Under the pieces are notes generated by a model that saw only the letters and a program-made list of their open reading frames with translations, did not search any database and had not been told where the DNA came from. Positions 11,725 to 22,670 of a DNA stretch of 64,000 bases are shown piece after piece. Source of the stretch: Carallia brachiata (lineage: Eukaryota; Streptophyta; Magnoliopsida; Malpighiales; Rhizophoraceae); the NCBI GenBank assembly GCA_021464245.1, contig JADCRB010000057.1:2537779-2601778 (forward strand). The letters run 5' to 3'. Positions within the stretch are counted from its first letter, which is position 1. The number at the start of each line of letters is the position of its first letter. A program made the translations under genes and the position numbers.

Positions 11725-12082
11725 TGTAGGATGGCTTATGAAACTGATGAACAACTTGGGAGTCTACCTAAAAATAGAAAAATAACAGGAATCCACCCGT
11801 AACACGTAGGAATCCACTAGTAAACAAAAAAAAATCACATTTGTTTAAAACTTAATATTAATTATCATAAACAATCTCTCTACTTAAAAAACTAACATGA
11901 AATCTATTTATGGAATTAGAGTTAACTAACTAATTAGATATAGAATTCTAACTAAAAATAATTCTAAGTAGGAAAATATTCTAAATAATGTAATATTTAA
12001 CTTATTAAAATCTAATGATAATTATAAATATAAAATTTTCATAAATTCCTAAATAATAAGAATCTTCCTTCCTTATTCTTCA
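11725..12082 (-). repeat. 5' LTR of the nested element
   Basis: The plus strand starts TGTAGGATGG and ends TTCTTCA, aligned with 8906-9270. Its inner edge is fixed by the primer site. Confidence 0.72.
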
Positions 12083-12730
12083 TTACTGTAACTGTAAAGG
12101 AGATTTTTTAGAAAGAGAGGCCATGGTAGAGCTTAGGATAAGTAGCATCTGATTAAAAAAGTTTGAGGCATTGTATTGGTGTTTAAGAGAAAATAGGCCA
12201 GTGTCTTAAAGAAGGAATCCAATGGCAAAAAAGGAAGAAACAGACACCAAAAATTTAGGAACTGACTGGGCTTGAATTGCTAGGGTAAATATAGGTGTAT
12301 CTAAGGGGACAAAATAAAGCTGTTTAGGCTACGACAAAAGATTCTCTAAATGTTTTCTTTGGTATGCACGATGAAGAGCAAAAAAAATTGAAATATAGTC
12401 CAAAAAATTAGATAGACTGCTCGACGAAAGATATGCTATTTAAGAAACCAAATATCCTTTCCAATGGTAAAAAATATACACGAGAGAGATCAAAAGGGGT
12501 TGTGATAAATATTGGGGCAAAAAAAAATTCATTAACCAAAAAACACAACCATAAAATCAACATGATGATTATAAAGAGGTTTCGACAAAAACGTGCTGGA
12601 AGACAGAATGCAACAACAACGAGTGATACCCATTTTTAAATTAAAAGAAATAAATAAAAAATAGACAACTTATGAAATCAATTCAAAAGTAGGTATAAAA
12701 AAATGTATGAATGAGAGCTTATGACACATC
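12083..12730 (-). other. 3' spacer of the large copia element, right part
   Basis: Resumes the outer element after the nested insertion. No domain recognised. The recognisable RNase H coding sequence begins at about 12770. Confidence 0.45.
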
Positions 12731-12769
12731 AACCATAACCATACGCTATATAATGCTCATGAACCTATC

Positions 12770-14120
12770 CTTGCTTAATGGCTTTATAAAAATGTTTGCA
12801 AGCTGGTCATTAGTCCCAATAATCTCATGAACAATTTTCCCTTTGAGCACATGATCACGGATGAAATGATGTCTAAGATCTATATGCTAATGATGAATGA
12901 GATATTTGGTGAGATTTATAGCACTAATGCTGTGCACAAAAAGGAATTTGAGAAAAATGTAATTTGACGTCTAAGTGGCATTTTTTGAACAAAACAATTT
13001 GAAAACAACAACTATCTGCAATAAGGTACTTAACTTCAGCTATGGAAAGCTCTATAGTATTTCATTTTTTGTTAGTCCATGATAGTAATGCATTTCCTAA
13101 CAATTGGCAAGAACTGGTGGTGCTTTTTCGATCAAGTCAATTACCAGCATAATTCAAGTCCAAATAACCAACCAGATTAAACAGCTCACCTCTAAGATAC
13201 AATAGGCCAAACAGGTATACCCTCTAATATAACAACGTATATTTTTTAATGCAACTATATAAGACTCTCTAGGTGATGATTGAAAATGTGCACATAAACA
13301 TATTACAAACATAATACCAAGCCTACTAGTAGTAAGATAAAGAAGGCTTTTGATCATACCTTACTATCGTTTTTCCCCTATATTCTTACCATGTTCATCT
13401 TTGTTAAGCTCAACGGAAGTTGGCATCGAAGTTCTACAAGGATTTTAATCCTTCATTCCAAACCTCTTTAAAATTTCTTTCACATACTTAGTTTGACTAA
13501 TAAGGAATCTATCCTTACTTTGCTTGATTTGTTAGCCCAAGAAGAAACTCAATTCCCTATGATACATTTCAAATTCCTTTTCCATTTGAGAAGCAAATTC
13601 CTTGCACAAATAGTTGTTAGTGGCACCAAAAATAATATCATCTACATAAATTTGCGCAATTAACAAATCTTTGCCTTTTTCTTTTTTGAGCAATGTGATG
13701 TGCACCTACCTTTTATAATCTTTTCTCTATCAAAAATGGGCTAAGTCGCTCATACCCAGCTCGAGGAGCTTCCTTTAAACTATAGAAGTCTTTAGAGAGC
13801 TTAAAAACATTATTTGAGAATTTGGTGCTCTAAAACCTGGGGTTGCTCAACATACACTTCTTTAACAATATAGCCATTAAGGAACACACTTTTCACATCC
13901 ATTTGATATAAGAGAAAATTCATATGAGATGCATATGCAAGCATAATGTGAAGGACTTCGAATCTATCCATAGGTGGAAAGGTCTCATCGTAATTTATAC
14001 CCTATGCTTGGTTGTACTCCTTGGCACCTAGTCTTGATTTGTTTCTCACTATTTTCCACTCTCAATTAGTTTGTTTCGAAACACCCACTTGGTGCCTATG
14101 ATAGGATGGTCACAAGGTCT
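12770..14120 (-). pseudogene. Copia reverse transcriptase and RNase H, decayed
   Basis: Minus-strand reading gives RT pieces (a VDDIIFGAT active-site segment near 13630-13655 and FEMYHRELSSFLG at about 13545-13590). A TTSRLGIMFVICLCAHFQSSP segment follows at 13270-13330, then the RNase H signature DLNYAG-RKSTTSSCQLLG-LLSWTNKK and SIAEVKYL at 13000-13170. These enzymes copy element RNA into DNA in cytoplasmic particles. Multiple stops and frameshifts are present, for example in the RNase H tail after TNKK. It follows integrase in copia order. Confidence 0.82.
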
Positions 14121-15570
14121 AAAAACTTGGGATCCACACTTAATTTTTTGCAAATTGTTTTAACTCATTTCCATGGCATGTACCCAACACTCATCATTCA
14201 ATGCTTCTTTTCCATGTTTGGGTCTATTTGAGAAATGATTGCTAAGTTGGCATTTTTGTTCCTAAATGATGATTTAGTTTTAAGAGGATTAGAAACATTA
14301 CCAATAATTTGATCTTGGAATGATTTACTGACATGCCTCCGTTCTCTTTAAGGTTTTTGAAATTTTCAAATTAGATGTTCTTGCTTTGGGTTGCCCATAT
14401 TCAGTGCTACTTGCTTTTGACTCTTTCTACGCCTCCTTGCTTATTGTGTCAGTTGAGCTCACTTTCTTGGTTGTACCTGCATCATCTAAAGTATTTTCAT
14501 TTGTCAGGTTAGAGTGGTTTGTTTCATCAAACTTGACATGTATGGACTCTTCTACGACCAATATCTTTTGTTGAAAGCTCTATATGCTTTGCTAGTAGAA
14601 AAGTATACGAGGTAGATACCTCCATCGGCCTTTGAATCAAAATTTTCAAGATTGTTTTTAGTATTCAATGTGAAATACTTGCATCTAAACACCATAATTA
14701 ATTCATGGCTTTCTCCCATTTCACAGTTTGTAGGGAGACTTTTTGAGGAAGGGATGGATTTGAATTTTGCTTTAACACATAACATACTTTGACCCAAAAA
14801 TATTTAGACAAACTAAACTTGTTAAACATAGTTTGAGCCATCTCTTATAAGGTTCTATTTTTGCATTCGGCTACTCCATTTTATTGAGGCATTCTCGAAG
14901 CCAAGAATTTATGAGAAATTCCTTGAGCATCGCAAAATTTTTCTAAAATCACATTCTCAAACTCTCTCCTTGAAAACTTCTAATTGAAGTGATGGAGCAT
15001 CCCTTCTCAACTTGCAATTCCTTACAAAGGCTTTAAAAGGCTTTCAATGCCTCATCCTTGTGAGTAAGGAACATGACCCAGCAAATCTAGTATAAGCATC
15101 TATTATGGCAAATGAATAATGCTTACCGCCTAACGTAGGTTGACGATGGGCCAAAAAGATCCATATGCAATAATTGAAGAGGTTTGGAAGACAATACTTT
15201 TTTGATCTTGAAGAGCCTTTTACCTTTTTTCATTTGGCTAGCATCACATAGTTTGTCTTTTTCAAATTTAAGCTTGGGTAGTCCATACATGAGGTCGTGA
15301 TTGTTCAATTTGGATAATTGTTTTATGCTTGCGTGCCCCAAGCATCCACGCCATATCCACGGTTCTTCACTCATAGAAGTAAAACAATTGACATTTTCGT
15401 TAAAAAGAGAGTAAAAATCAATAGCATACAGATTCTCACATCTATTAGCAACAAACAAGGTCTCATTTGTTTTGGAATTTGAAATGACATGTATTGGGCT
15501 TAAAGGAGACTTTGTATTCATTATGACAAAGTTGACTGATACTGAATAAGTCAAACTTGAGACCATCAAC
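14121..15570 (-). pseudogene. Copia Gag-pre-integrase and integrase, decayed
   Basis: The frame at 15123-15569 contains the pre-integrase zinc region (GCLGHASIKQLSKLNN, then LCDASQMKKGK, with the second Cys of the usual CxxC lost) followed by LHMDLFGPS, where the catalytic core begins. Downstream, broken frames at 14550-15120 give an NAKIEPYKRW segment, NIFGSKYV, then FRCKYFTLN and FDSKADGGIYLVYFSTSKAYR, the C-terminal integrase signature of plant copia elements. Integrase would insert element DNA into the genome. It is not functional here. Confidence 0.82.
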
Positions 15571-15780
15571 TAGAGAGACATTATTAATGTTTAGAGAATT
15601 GCCTTACCAACTTTCCTAAGACCAATTGTCTTACCCTTGGAATTATCTCCAAATGTTACCTTTTGTCAATCGATGGCTTTAAGTGAAAGAAACGCTCAGC
15701 ATTACTGGTCATATGATGTACCACTTATTTTTCTTCATCCAGTTTTTCAAATGTGCCTGCATAACTTTTTATATAATTTT

Positions 15781-17740
15781 AGGTACCTCAGTTTGTTTGG
15801 GTCTTTCGGGTTAGTTTTAGTGCCTTTCGCACTCATATAAGAATTATTTATGCCATGTATGCTTTTTCTAATGTTGCAAGCATGAATCGTATGGCCAAAA
15901 TCATCGCAACAATGACATCGAACATGACATTTTTCTTGAGAGAAAGAATTTCCATGAGAAGCTCGAATGAACTTACGCATGTGAGGCCTATATGCATGGA
16001 ATAGGAGTGAATCGATGGATCTCGAGATTAATGATCATGCCAAGATGATTGTGCAGTCAAATAATAAGATGTATTATGGAGTCATGATGAATGAGCATAC
16101 ATAAATGCATGGTTGATGCTTTTAGATGTGGACGCTTGTGCTTTGTGTTAGTAGTCTTCGTTTGGGTTTTGTGCTAGTGAGACAAATAATTAAAACCCAG
16201 TTTGGTTTTATCATTGAATGGCCTTCGATATCCAATCAGTTAATCAAGCTTTTGCTTACCGTTAACAAACTTTAAAAGGGAAGTGAGGAGATTTTCATTT
16301 TCCTTTTTAAGATGAAGATTTCTTCTTTTAGCTTGTTTAAAGTAACACTGTGTGCTTTTTGCAAATCCTCAATTTAATGTTTATGTGATTTATTTTAGCT
16401 TTTAGGATCTCATTCTCAATTTTCATTGCTTTAAAGCAAGCATTGAGATCAATAAATTTGGTTTTTGTCTGAACATTTCTTTATTTATACCTTCAAGCAT
16501 ATTCATCATATTATCATCATTACATGAGTTATAGTCAGAATTTACGTCACTGTCTTTTACCATGAAGCACATATAGCTGGCTTCATCATCGGAAGACTCA
16601 TTGTCCGAGTCATTATAATCATTCCAAATAGCCTTGTAAACTTTCTTGATTGTCTTCTTTTTCTTTTTTCTTGTAGGGATTTTTAATTTGACTTACTTTT
16701 TTTGATGAGTATAACTTACTCATGACCTTATGCTACACAATAATTACCTACTTAAATTTATCTAATTTTAGGTACCAAAATTTGTTTGGGTTTTTTCAGA
16801 TTAGTTTTTGTGCCTTTCACATTCTTATAAGAATTCCTCATGCTATGTATGCTTTTTCTAATGTTTCAAGAATGAATCATATGGCCATAATCATTGTAAT
16901 AATGACATCGAATATGATATTTTTCTTCAAAGAATGAATATCCATGAGATGCTCAAATGAACTTACGCATGAGAACTATATACATAGGAAGAAGGGTGAA
17001 TCAATGGATCTCGTGATGAATGATCATGCCAAAATGATTGTATAGTCAAATAATAAGGTGTATAATGGTGTTGTAATGAATGAGCATGTATAAATGAAAG
17101 GTTGTTGTACTTAGAGGTGGATGCTTGTGCTTTCATTTCAGTAGCCTTGGTTTGGGATTTGTGTAAGTGAGATGAATGATTAATTCCCGATCTGGTTTTA
17201 TCATTGAGTGACCTTTGATATCCGATTAGTGAATCAAGCTCTTCTTTCCCCTTAACAAACTTTAAAAGGCAATTTTGTAGATTTTCATAGTCCTTCTTAA
17301 AATGAAGGTTTCTTCCTTTAGCTTGTTTAAAGGAACATTGTGTGCTTTTTGCAAATTCTTAGTTTCTTGTTGAAGTGATTCATTTTCGCTTTTAAGGATC
17401 TCATTCTCAATTTCCATAGCTTTGAAGAGAGAACTAAGATCACTAAATTGGCTACATGATTAAACATTTCTTTATTCATACGTTCAAGCATATTCATCAT
17501 ATTATCATTATCACATAGTCATAGTCAGAATGTATCTCACTATCTTTTCCCATGAAGCACATTTAGTGGGCTTCATCATCAGAAGACTCATCGTTCGAGT
17601 TACTAAAATCGTCCCAAATAACCTTGTGACCTTTCTTGGTTGTCTTTTGTATCCCTTTTTCTTGTGGGGATTTCTAATCTAACTTTTTTTTTTAGTATAA
17701 CTCACTCATAATTTTAGACCACACAATAAGTGAGGTCAAC
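15781..17740 (-). repeat. Tandem duplication (about 989 bp) inside the copia gag/linker
   Basis: Unit 1 (15781-16769) and unit 2 (16770 to about 17740) align throughout. Shared blocks include the AGGTACC start, TTTGTTTGGGT, ATGCTTTTTCTAATGTT, GAATCATATGGCC-like, the AGAATTTCCATGAGA-like block, TTAGCTTGTTTAAAG, GGATCTCATTCTCAATTT and CATATTCATCATATTATCAT. Divergence between units is moderate, so the duplication is not recent. Repeat edges are within a few tens of bases. Confidence 0.8.
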
Positions 17741-17833
17741 TTGAAATAAAAAAAAAATGAAAAAATAGATTTTTGTGGTGTAAGATTATGATTAGTTACA
17801 CTTACAAAAAAAAATGAGTAAAATTACCAAGCA
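17679..17833. mobile_element. MITE-like insertion (copy 1 of 2 in the window)
   Basis: About 155 bp that closely matches 52739-52887 outside this retroelement, including AGTATAACT-ACT-ATAAT, ACCACA-AAT and the ATGAGTAAAATTA-CAAGCAC end. In the better-preserved copy the ends are inverted repeats of each other. A half copy (about 16690-16745) sits at the junction of the gag duplication. Confidence 0.55.
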
Positions 17834-18771
17834 CATTTTCTTGTTAGGACAATTGATTGCAATGTGTTCGAATTTATTACAGTCATAACAAATGATCTCC
17901 TTTTTTTTGTAAAGTTTTACCTTGGATAGAATGCTTGAGTGGCTTTCACCCAAACTTTTTTTCTTTAGCGAAAATTTTGAGAACTTTCATACAAGCATTA
18001 CGAACTCTTATTGGTCTCGCTCGTTGAGTGAGCAATCGTCCTTGTTGACGTCATTATCATTGCTGTCGAATTTTGTTCTCACTGAGGTAGAGGATTTGAA
18101 CATCACACCTTTCTTCTTCTCTACATTTTTTTTTATATCATCTCATAAGCAAGTAGTGATCCCACCAACTTGTTCAATTGCAAATATTTAGGTTATTTGA
18201 CTTTGAAATTGCAATCGCCTTTGTGTTTTACAACTTTGGAAGAGACCTTAGCAATTTTTTGATGAGTTTTGCATTATCAATATTTTTTCCAATATTTATT
18301 AAAGAATTAACAATGTTAGTAAATTTTGAATACACTTCAATAATAGTTACATTACTACTTATCTCAAATAATTTATATTTGCACAAGAATATTGATTCTA
18401 GTATCTTTGACTTAGGTAGTTCCCTCATATGTCACAACAAGATTATCCCATATTGCTTTTGCTGACGATAGGAAGAGATACCACTATACTCATCAAGATT
18501 CATGGTATAATAGAGGATGTAAATCTTCGGGGTTTAATCACTCTTGGGTTTGTCAACGATGATTCCTTTTTCAGTTTTGGTAATCCTTCTATGACCTTAG
18601 GCAATAATTGTCAAATAGTAGAGTCATAGCATTAAAAATATATGGTCATTTTGTTTTTTCAACAACTAAAGTTTGTGGCAGGAAGTCTAAAAGGGTTACA
18701 GCCCTCGGGGTGGTACATGGGTGGAAGGGAAGTCATGGATCAACTTTCAGTTGTAAAACTGATAATTTAGA

Positions 18772-18789
18772 GACTGAACTTCAATACCA
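18772..18789 (-). other. Primer binding site of the large copia element
   Basis: The minus strand reads TGGTATTGAAGTTCAGTC, two bases inside the LTR. The first six bases match the initiator-Met-tRNA type and the rest has drifted. Confidence 0.65.
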
Positions 18790-18791
18790 AA

Positions 18792-20302
18792 TGTTGGTCC
18801 TAAAGGTACCAAAGAGGGGGAGGTGAATTAATTAGTCAAAGGACACGTAACTAATAATTGTGGAGTGTGAGAAATGAATACGGTAACTTAATAGAAATAA
18901 AATTTTAATAAAAATGATGCAATGGATGAAATAAAAGTAAATCGTGTAATCTAAAAGAAAAAAAAATAATAAGAGACGATAATTAAGAGAATAAGAATAG
19001 TGAGTGAATTTGACCTAAGATAACTTGATAATACGAACCGTAAATAAGATCAAGAAACTATAAAATCATGTCCAGTGTGGGCATGGGAGCGAAGAGATAA
19101 GAGAGTTTAAGGAGAGAAACGAGATACAACGATTCATAGAAGTTTGGAACTCTTATTCCTACATTATCTCTCCAAAGCCTTCTACGTTGAGAATTTTTGA
19201 ATTCTACTATTGAACTCTCCAACCAGGAAGAGAATAATTTATAACACCAGGTCAACCTTTTTACAATACACACAAACATACGTTCTAGATTAGAACTCTC
19301 TTGTTCTTATCTTTTTTCTCACTTATAGCTTCGCATGCTCATACATAGATAACTCTTTTACTAATTTGAGCACTCCTTTTTCTTTCACTACAAAATAACA
19401 CGACAACTATTGTCTCTCAAAAGCTTCTCGGATGATTTGGGAGTTGCTGCACGAATTATGTATAGGTGCAAGGAGTGAGGTATCCCTTGGTCCACATTAA
19501 ATGGTGATTGTCAATTAGCTTGCTGCAAGGATGGTTGGTTTCCATATTCAAGCACTCAATTTGCATGAGCAGATGGACATTCATGCAAGATTCACACACA
19601 ATTGCATGGTTGGCAGGGAATTTAGATAATCTACATGGCTAGCACAAGGTTTTGGACCATTTGCATGGTCAGCAGAACGTGATTCATGCCAATAATTTGC
19701 ATGCCCGGATGAGATTCATGCAAGATTAGTTTCCATAGCCACCCGAGCAAAGATTTTGGACAATTTACATAGCTAGATGATTCAATTGTGCTGCTTGGTT
19801 GACAAAGCATTCGGTCAAGTTGTCCAGGGAAAATTCACGCACACAATTGTTCCCAAATAAGGATTCATGGATTTGGGCTGCTTGATTGATTTATGATTTC
19901 CATATTTGTTGCACCAATTTGCAAGCTGTCAATCCCAACTAAGTTGCATCGAGCCTTCAATCTATCAATTGTATTCCCATGTGTTCTTGCAGTCTATTAA
20001 TTTTGTTTCCATCCGTGCCTTCAAGCTTAGCAAGTTGTTAATCCCATATTGCCGTTGGTGATTTCCAAAAAGAACCTGCTAGCTAAGAGTCAAAGAGATG
20101 AGTGAAGATTAGCAGTCTGATTTGCTTGCTGTCAATCTCCCAAGAGCATTGTTCTTCAAGAATTTGTTTGCATTTTTTTTAAGATACTCGTTGCAATCAA
20201 TGAATCATAAAAGAAAGGAATCAATGATGATCAAAACATAAAAACGAGTAAGATCAATTTGTTGGCTCATTAAAACTGTGAGAAGAATCACATGATCTGA
20301 CA
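18792..20302 (-). repeat. 5' LTR of the large copia element
   Basis: Begins TGTTGGTCCTAAAGG and ends CATGATCTGACA, aligned with 6560-8092 over its full length with many substitutions and small indels. As the 5' LTR it would hold the element promoter. Confidence 0.88.
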
Positions 20303-20533
20303 CTTAGCTAAAGCTCAGTCATCGTGAAGCCAACATGGCGTCTGTCTGGGTGGTAAAAAGAGCTAGCGAACGAACTTTCCCTTTTAATTGGAAAGAACGG
20401 CCTCTGCCAAACTGGCCAGAATTTTATCCTTTGAAATCTAAATTTTGCAATGAAAAACTATTTAATTTTGGTTTTAAAAAAACTAATTAAATGATTATTT
20501 CTTTGCCCTATTTCCCCACTCCCTTAACCATAC

Positions 20534-21374
20534 TTAGACGTGACTGCGGTTCGGTTTCAGTCTTGTTTAGATTTTAAATCATTGATTATAGTTCTAAGAT
20601 ATCTTGAACCTTAAACCACCTTTTGGACAGTCCAGTTAGTTCCAGTTTACCAACCGTTCCCCAATTAAGGTTCCAGCTCCAATTCAATAAAACTCTAGTT
20701 TCGGTCCAATGTAGTTCAATTTACATTGATTTGACCTAGTTTTATTTTTTTTTTCTTTTTTCAAAAAAACAACTTAAAATTATAAAATTGAATTTTCAAT
20801 TAGATTAGGGGAGAAAATTTAAACAACAAAAGGACTTGGACTTTATTAATAACTAAACTACTTACGTATCCTCTTCAGGATTTAGCAGAATTGAAATTCA
20901 CAAAGTTTATTACCTTTGAAACTTTATCTTACTATTTGTCTAGTTTTCACTTTCAGTGTATAGTTTCAGTCGATTTCAATTGTTTGGCCTGCTATAGCAA
21001 TGATGGATTATTATGTTGTAAAGTCTGTACAAATCCTTATTTTAAAATTCATAATCATTTTCTTTCATCTTTAGCTTGACCTTCGACCAATTATCGATAC
21101 ATGTTTGTGCCTCTGATAATTTTAACGACAAACTCAAGCACGTTTCCTCAAAGATATTATCCATTGCTTTGTTTTATAGTAACGAGTGAGACCGGAATTT
21201 GAAATTGCCAATTAAAGTATTGGTTCCTAAAAGAAAGAATCGGTTGCAAATTGTCCTTTGTTTGATTCCGATTCTGGAATCAAAACCGTCCGACGGATTC
21301 AATCCGATTCCAAATTTAACAGTCAGTCCAATTTTGATTTGATTTCGATTCGAAGCAAACTGGTGGTCACCCCT
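20534..21374. mobile_element. Degenerate hAT-like non-autonomous element
   Basis: The left end reads TTAGACGTGACTGCGG. The right end read inward reads AGGGGTGACCACCAG, so the termini share an AG-GTGAC core typical of plant hAT elements. The flanks AACCATAC and AACTACAC match at 6 of 8 positions, as a drifted 8-bp target duplication. The interior is rich in GGTTCGGTT/CCGATTC-type motifs and has no transposase frame. Confidence 0.45.
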
Positions 21375-22062
21375 AACTACACCGAAACACTTGACAGCAA
21401 CAGTGGCACATTACATTTCTCTCAGTGGGCCACCGAATGCCTCTTCACCCAAACAAAGTAGAGTTTAACTTTAAGCATACTTGGCAAGTTCCGAAAACAC
21501 ACCAAATATGTTACACCATAGGCCTACCCAAGCTAACAAAACCCAATTCCACCCAATTATCGAAAAGGCAAATTAAGGATAGTGTGAGATGCAATCATTC
21601 ATGCCATAAATATTATCCTAAGCTAGCTAAATTCCCTCTTCCCCACATACACGCACCCAAAAGCAGCAAGATTAATAAACACACACGGCAATGAGGGAGA
21701 GAAGAAAAGCTATAATTAAATAGCATAATAAAAATATTAAAATTTTTAATTTGTCTCAGTAAAAAATTAATTAAATTATGTCAGATTTAATTGAAAAGAA
21801 AAAATTTAAGTTCCTATTAAAATAAAAAATTATAAGATGAATTTGTGTGATCTAAAATTATGTGTGTGCTAATTAATCAAAAAATTGAATAAGTATAACA
21901 GTTATAGAAACATAAAAGGCCATTCTTTTTTTTTTTTTTCTTTTTTTGATTTTTGTCAAAGGGTTTCGCCTTTCTGTTTGTTAGTTTTTCACTGTCAGTC
22001 CCCTCATATACCTCTGTTTCTCTCTACAGCTCTCTCTCTCTTCTCTCTCTCTCTTTGTCTCC
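21375..22062 (+). promoter_or_regulatory. Upstream and 5' UTR region of the PADRE gene
   Basis: The sequence becomes strongly CT-rich just before the gene (TCTCTCTCTCTTCTCTCTCT around 22025-22055). Such tracts are common in plant 5' UTRs near transcription starts. A poly(T) run lies at 21928-21947. No TATA box is certain. Confidence 0.45.
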
Positions 22063-22116
22063 ATGAAAAAGTCCCTCACCAATAGAGGGAAGGGTGGTGG
22101 GGGAGAGCAGCCATGA
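22063..22116 (+). CDS. Upstream ORF of 17 codons overlapping the PADRE start (ATGA)
   Basis: An ATG at 22063 opens a 17-codon frame (MKKSLTNRGKGGGGEQP) whose TGA stop at 22114-22116 shares two bases with the main ATG at 22113 (sequence CCATGAAG). A ribosome ending here is placed exactly on the main start codon, an arrangement suited to termination-reinitiation. Whether it is translated is unproven; the claim rests on position alone. If the transcript begins downstream of 22063 the ORF would not exist in the mRNA. Confidence 0.5.
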   Translation: MKKSLTNRGKGGGGEQP

Positions 22117-22670
22117 AGAATACCATAAGGTGCTGCATCTCTTGCATTCTACCATGCGGAGCTTTAGACGTAATTCGAATAGTACACACCAATGGCCGTG
22201 TGGAAGAGATCAGCGGCACAATCCGTGCAGGTGAGATCATGAAAGCACACCCAAAGCACGTCCTGAAGAAACCCTCGTCGCCGTCAGACGACGGAATTGT
22301 CCCAAAGATACCTATAGTCCCGCCGGACGAAGAGCTGCAACGAGGGAAGATCTATTTTCTCGTGCCAGCGTCTGCCATAATCCCAGAGAAGACTAGACGA
22401 TCGGCCAGAGGATCCAACAGCAGAAGAAAAAGAAGAGATTTAAGCAATAACACCAGTGATCAAAACTACGGCAACTTGACTAGCAGTCCTAATATTTCAT
22501 TGAATGCAAACTTCCTCATTTCTGATCGGTACTTGAGTGAGATGCTATCGGAGAAAATATCAACGCAAAGGGATGGAAGAAGAGGCCGCGTTGGAGTGTG
22601 GAGACCCCATTTGGAGAGCATATCTGAGACAGCAAATGATGCATACATAAAGGAGGGTCTTGTTATTTAG
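22113..22670 (+). CDS. PADRE (DUF4228) domain protein, 185 aa
   Basis: Single-exon gene. The N-terminus, MKNTIRCCISC followed by ALDVIRIVHTNGRVEEI, matches the plant PADRE/DUF4228 family: a short Cys-rich start, then V-x-V-h-x-x-G-x-h-x-x-h. The domain continues with AGEIMKAHPKHVL, PPDEELQRGKIYFLVP, the conserved L-x-x-G-x-x-Y-x-L-x-P motif at about residues 75-85. A basic stretch (KTRRSARGSNSRRKRR, about 92-110) could be a nuclear localisation signal. The C-terminus ends with VWRPHLESISE, the closing motif typical of the family. The length is normal and no stop interrupts it. Family members respond to stress and pathogens; their biochemical role is unknown. It looks functional and is the only intact host gene in the window. 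Confidence 0.92.
   Translation: MKNTIRCCISCILPCGALDVIRIVHTNGRVEEISGTIRAGEIMKAHPKHVLKKPSSPSDDGIVPKIPIVPPDEELQRGKIYFLVPASAIIPEKTRRSARGSNSRRKRRDLSNNTSDQNYGNLTSSPNISLNANFLISDRYLSEMLSEKISTQRDGRRGRVGVWRPHLESISETANDAYIKEGLVI

Larger units (their letters stand above)
8906..12082 (-). mobile_element. Nested non-autonomous LTR element carrying a PDS5 gene fragment
   Basis: Direct repeats of about 360 bp (8906-9270 and 11725-12082) share blocks such as GATGAACAACTTGG, TAACACGTAGGAATCC, TAATATTTAACTTA and TAAATTCCTAAATAAT. The minus strand just inside the right repeat has a primer site, TGGTATCAAAGCAATCC, so the right repeat is the 5' LTR. The 2.4-kb interior has no gag or pol that I can recognise; instead it holds a PDS5-like segment (9720-10560) and a poly(T)-rich stretch. 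It sits inside the 3' spacer of the larger copia element, so it is the younger of the two. No convincing target duplication was found. Confidence 0.78.
15571..18460 (-). pseudogene. Copia gag and linker, decayed and internally duplicated
   Basis: At 18228-18428 the minus strand encodes VYSKFTNIVNSLINIGKNI-x-NAKLIKKLLRSLP, the UBN2-type Gag core. A CCHC zinc knuckle, CYDCNKFEHIAINC, follows at about 17845-17890. A second knuckle-like segment, CHCCDDFGHTIHACNIRK, and a GTKTNPKDPNK linker lie at 15747-15930, next to a degenerate protease region at 15570-15730 where the catalytic Asp-Ser-Gly is not visible. Between them the linker exists twice in tandem (see the duplication entry) and a MITE interrupts it. 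Confidence 0.75.
6560..20302 (-). mobile_element. Large Ty1/copia LTR retrotransposon, decayed, with nested insertions
   Basis: Two roughly 1.5-kb direct repeats (6560-8092 and 18792-20302) begin TGTTGGTCC and end with ACA. On the minus strand they enclose a primer site, Gag with zinc knuckle, a second zinc-knuckle linker, Gag-pre-integrase, integrase, reverse transcriptase, RNase H and a polypurine tract, in the Ty1/copia order. Flanks read CTAAG on the left and CTTAG on the right, a candidate 5-bp target duplication with one mismatch. LTR divergence and many stops mark it as old. About 3.2 kb of its length is a nested LTR element, and about 1 kb is an internal gag duplication. Confidence 0.88.

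Noticed and set aside
21885..22085. 66-codon frame upstream of the PADRE gene
   Set aside because: It runs through the poly(T) and CT-rich 5' region, and its composition is low-complexity.
22466..22648. 60-codon minus-strand frame inside the PADRE gene
   Set aside because: Antisense shadow of a well-supported coding sequence.
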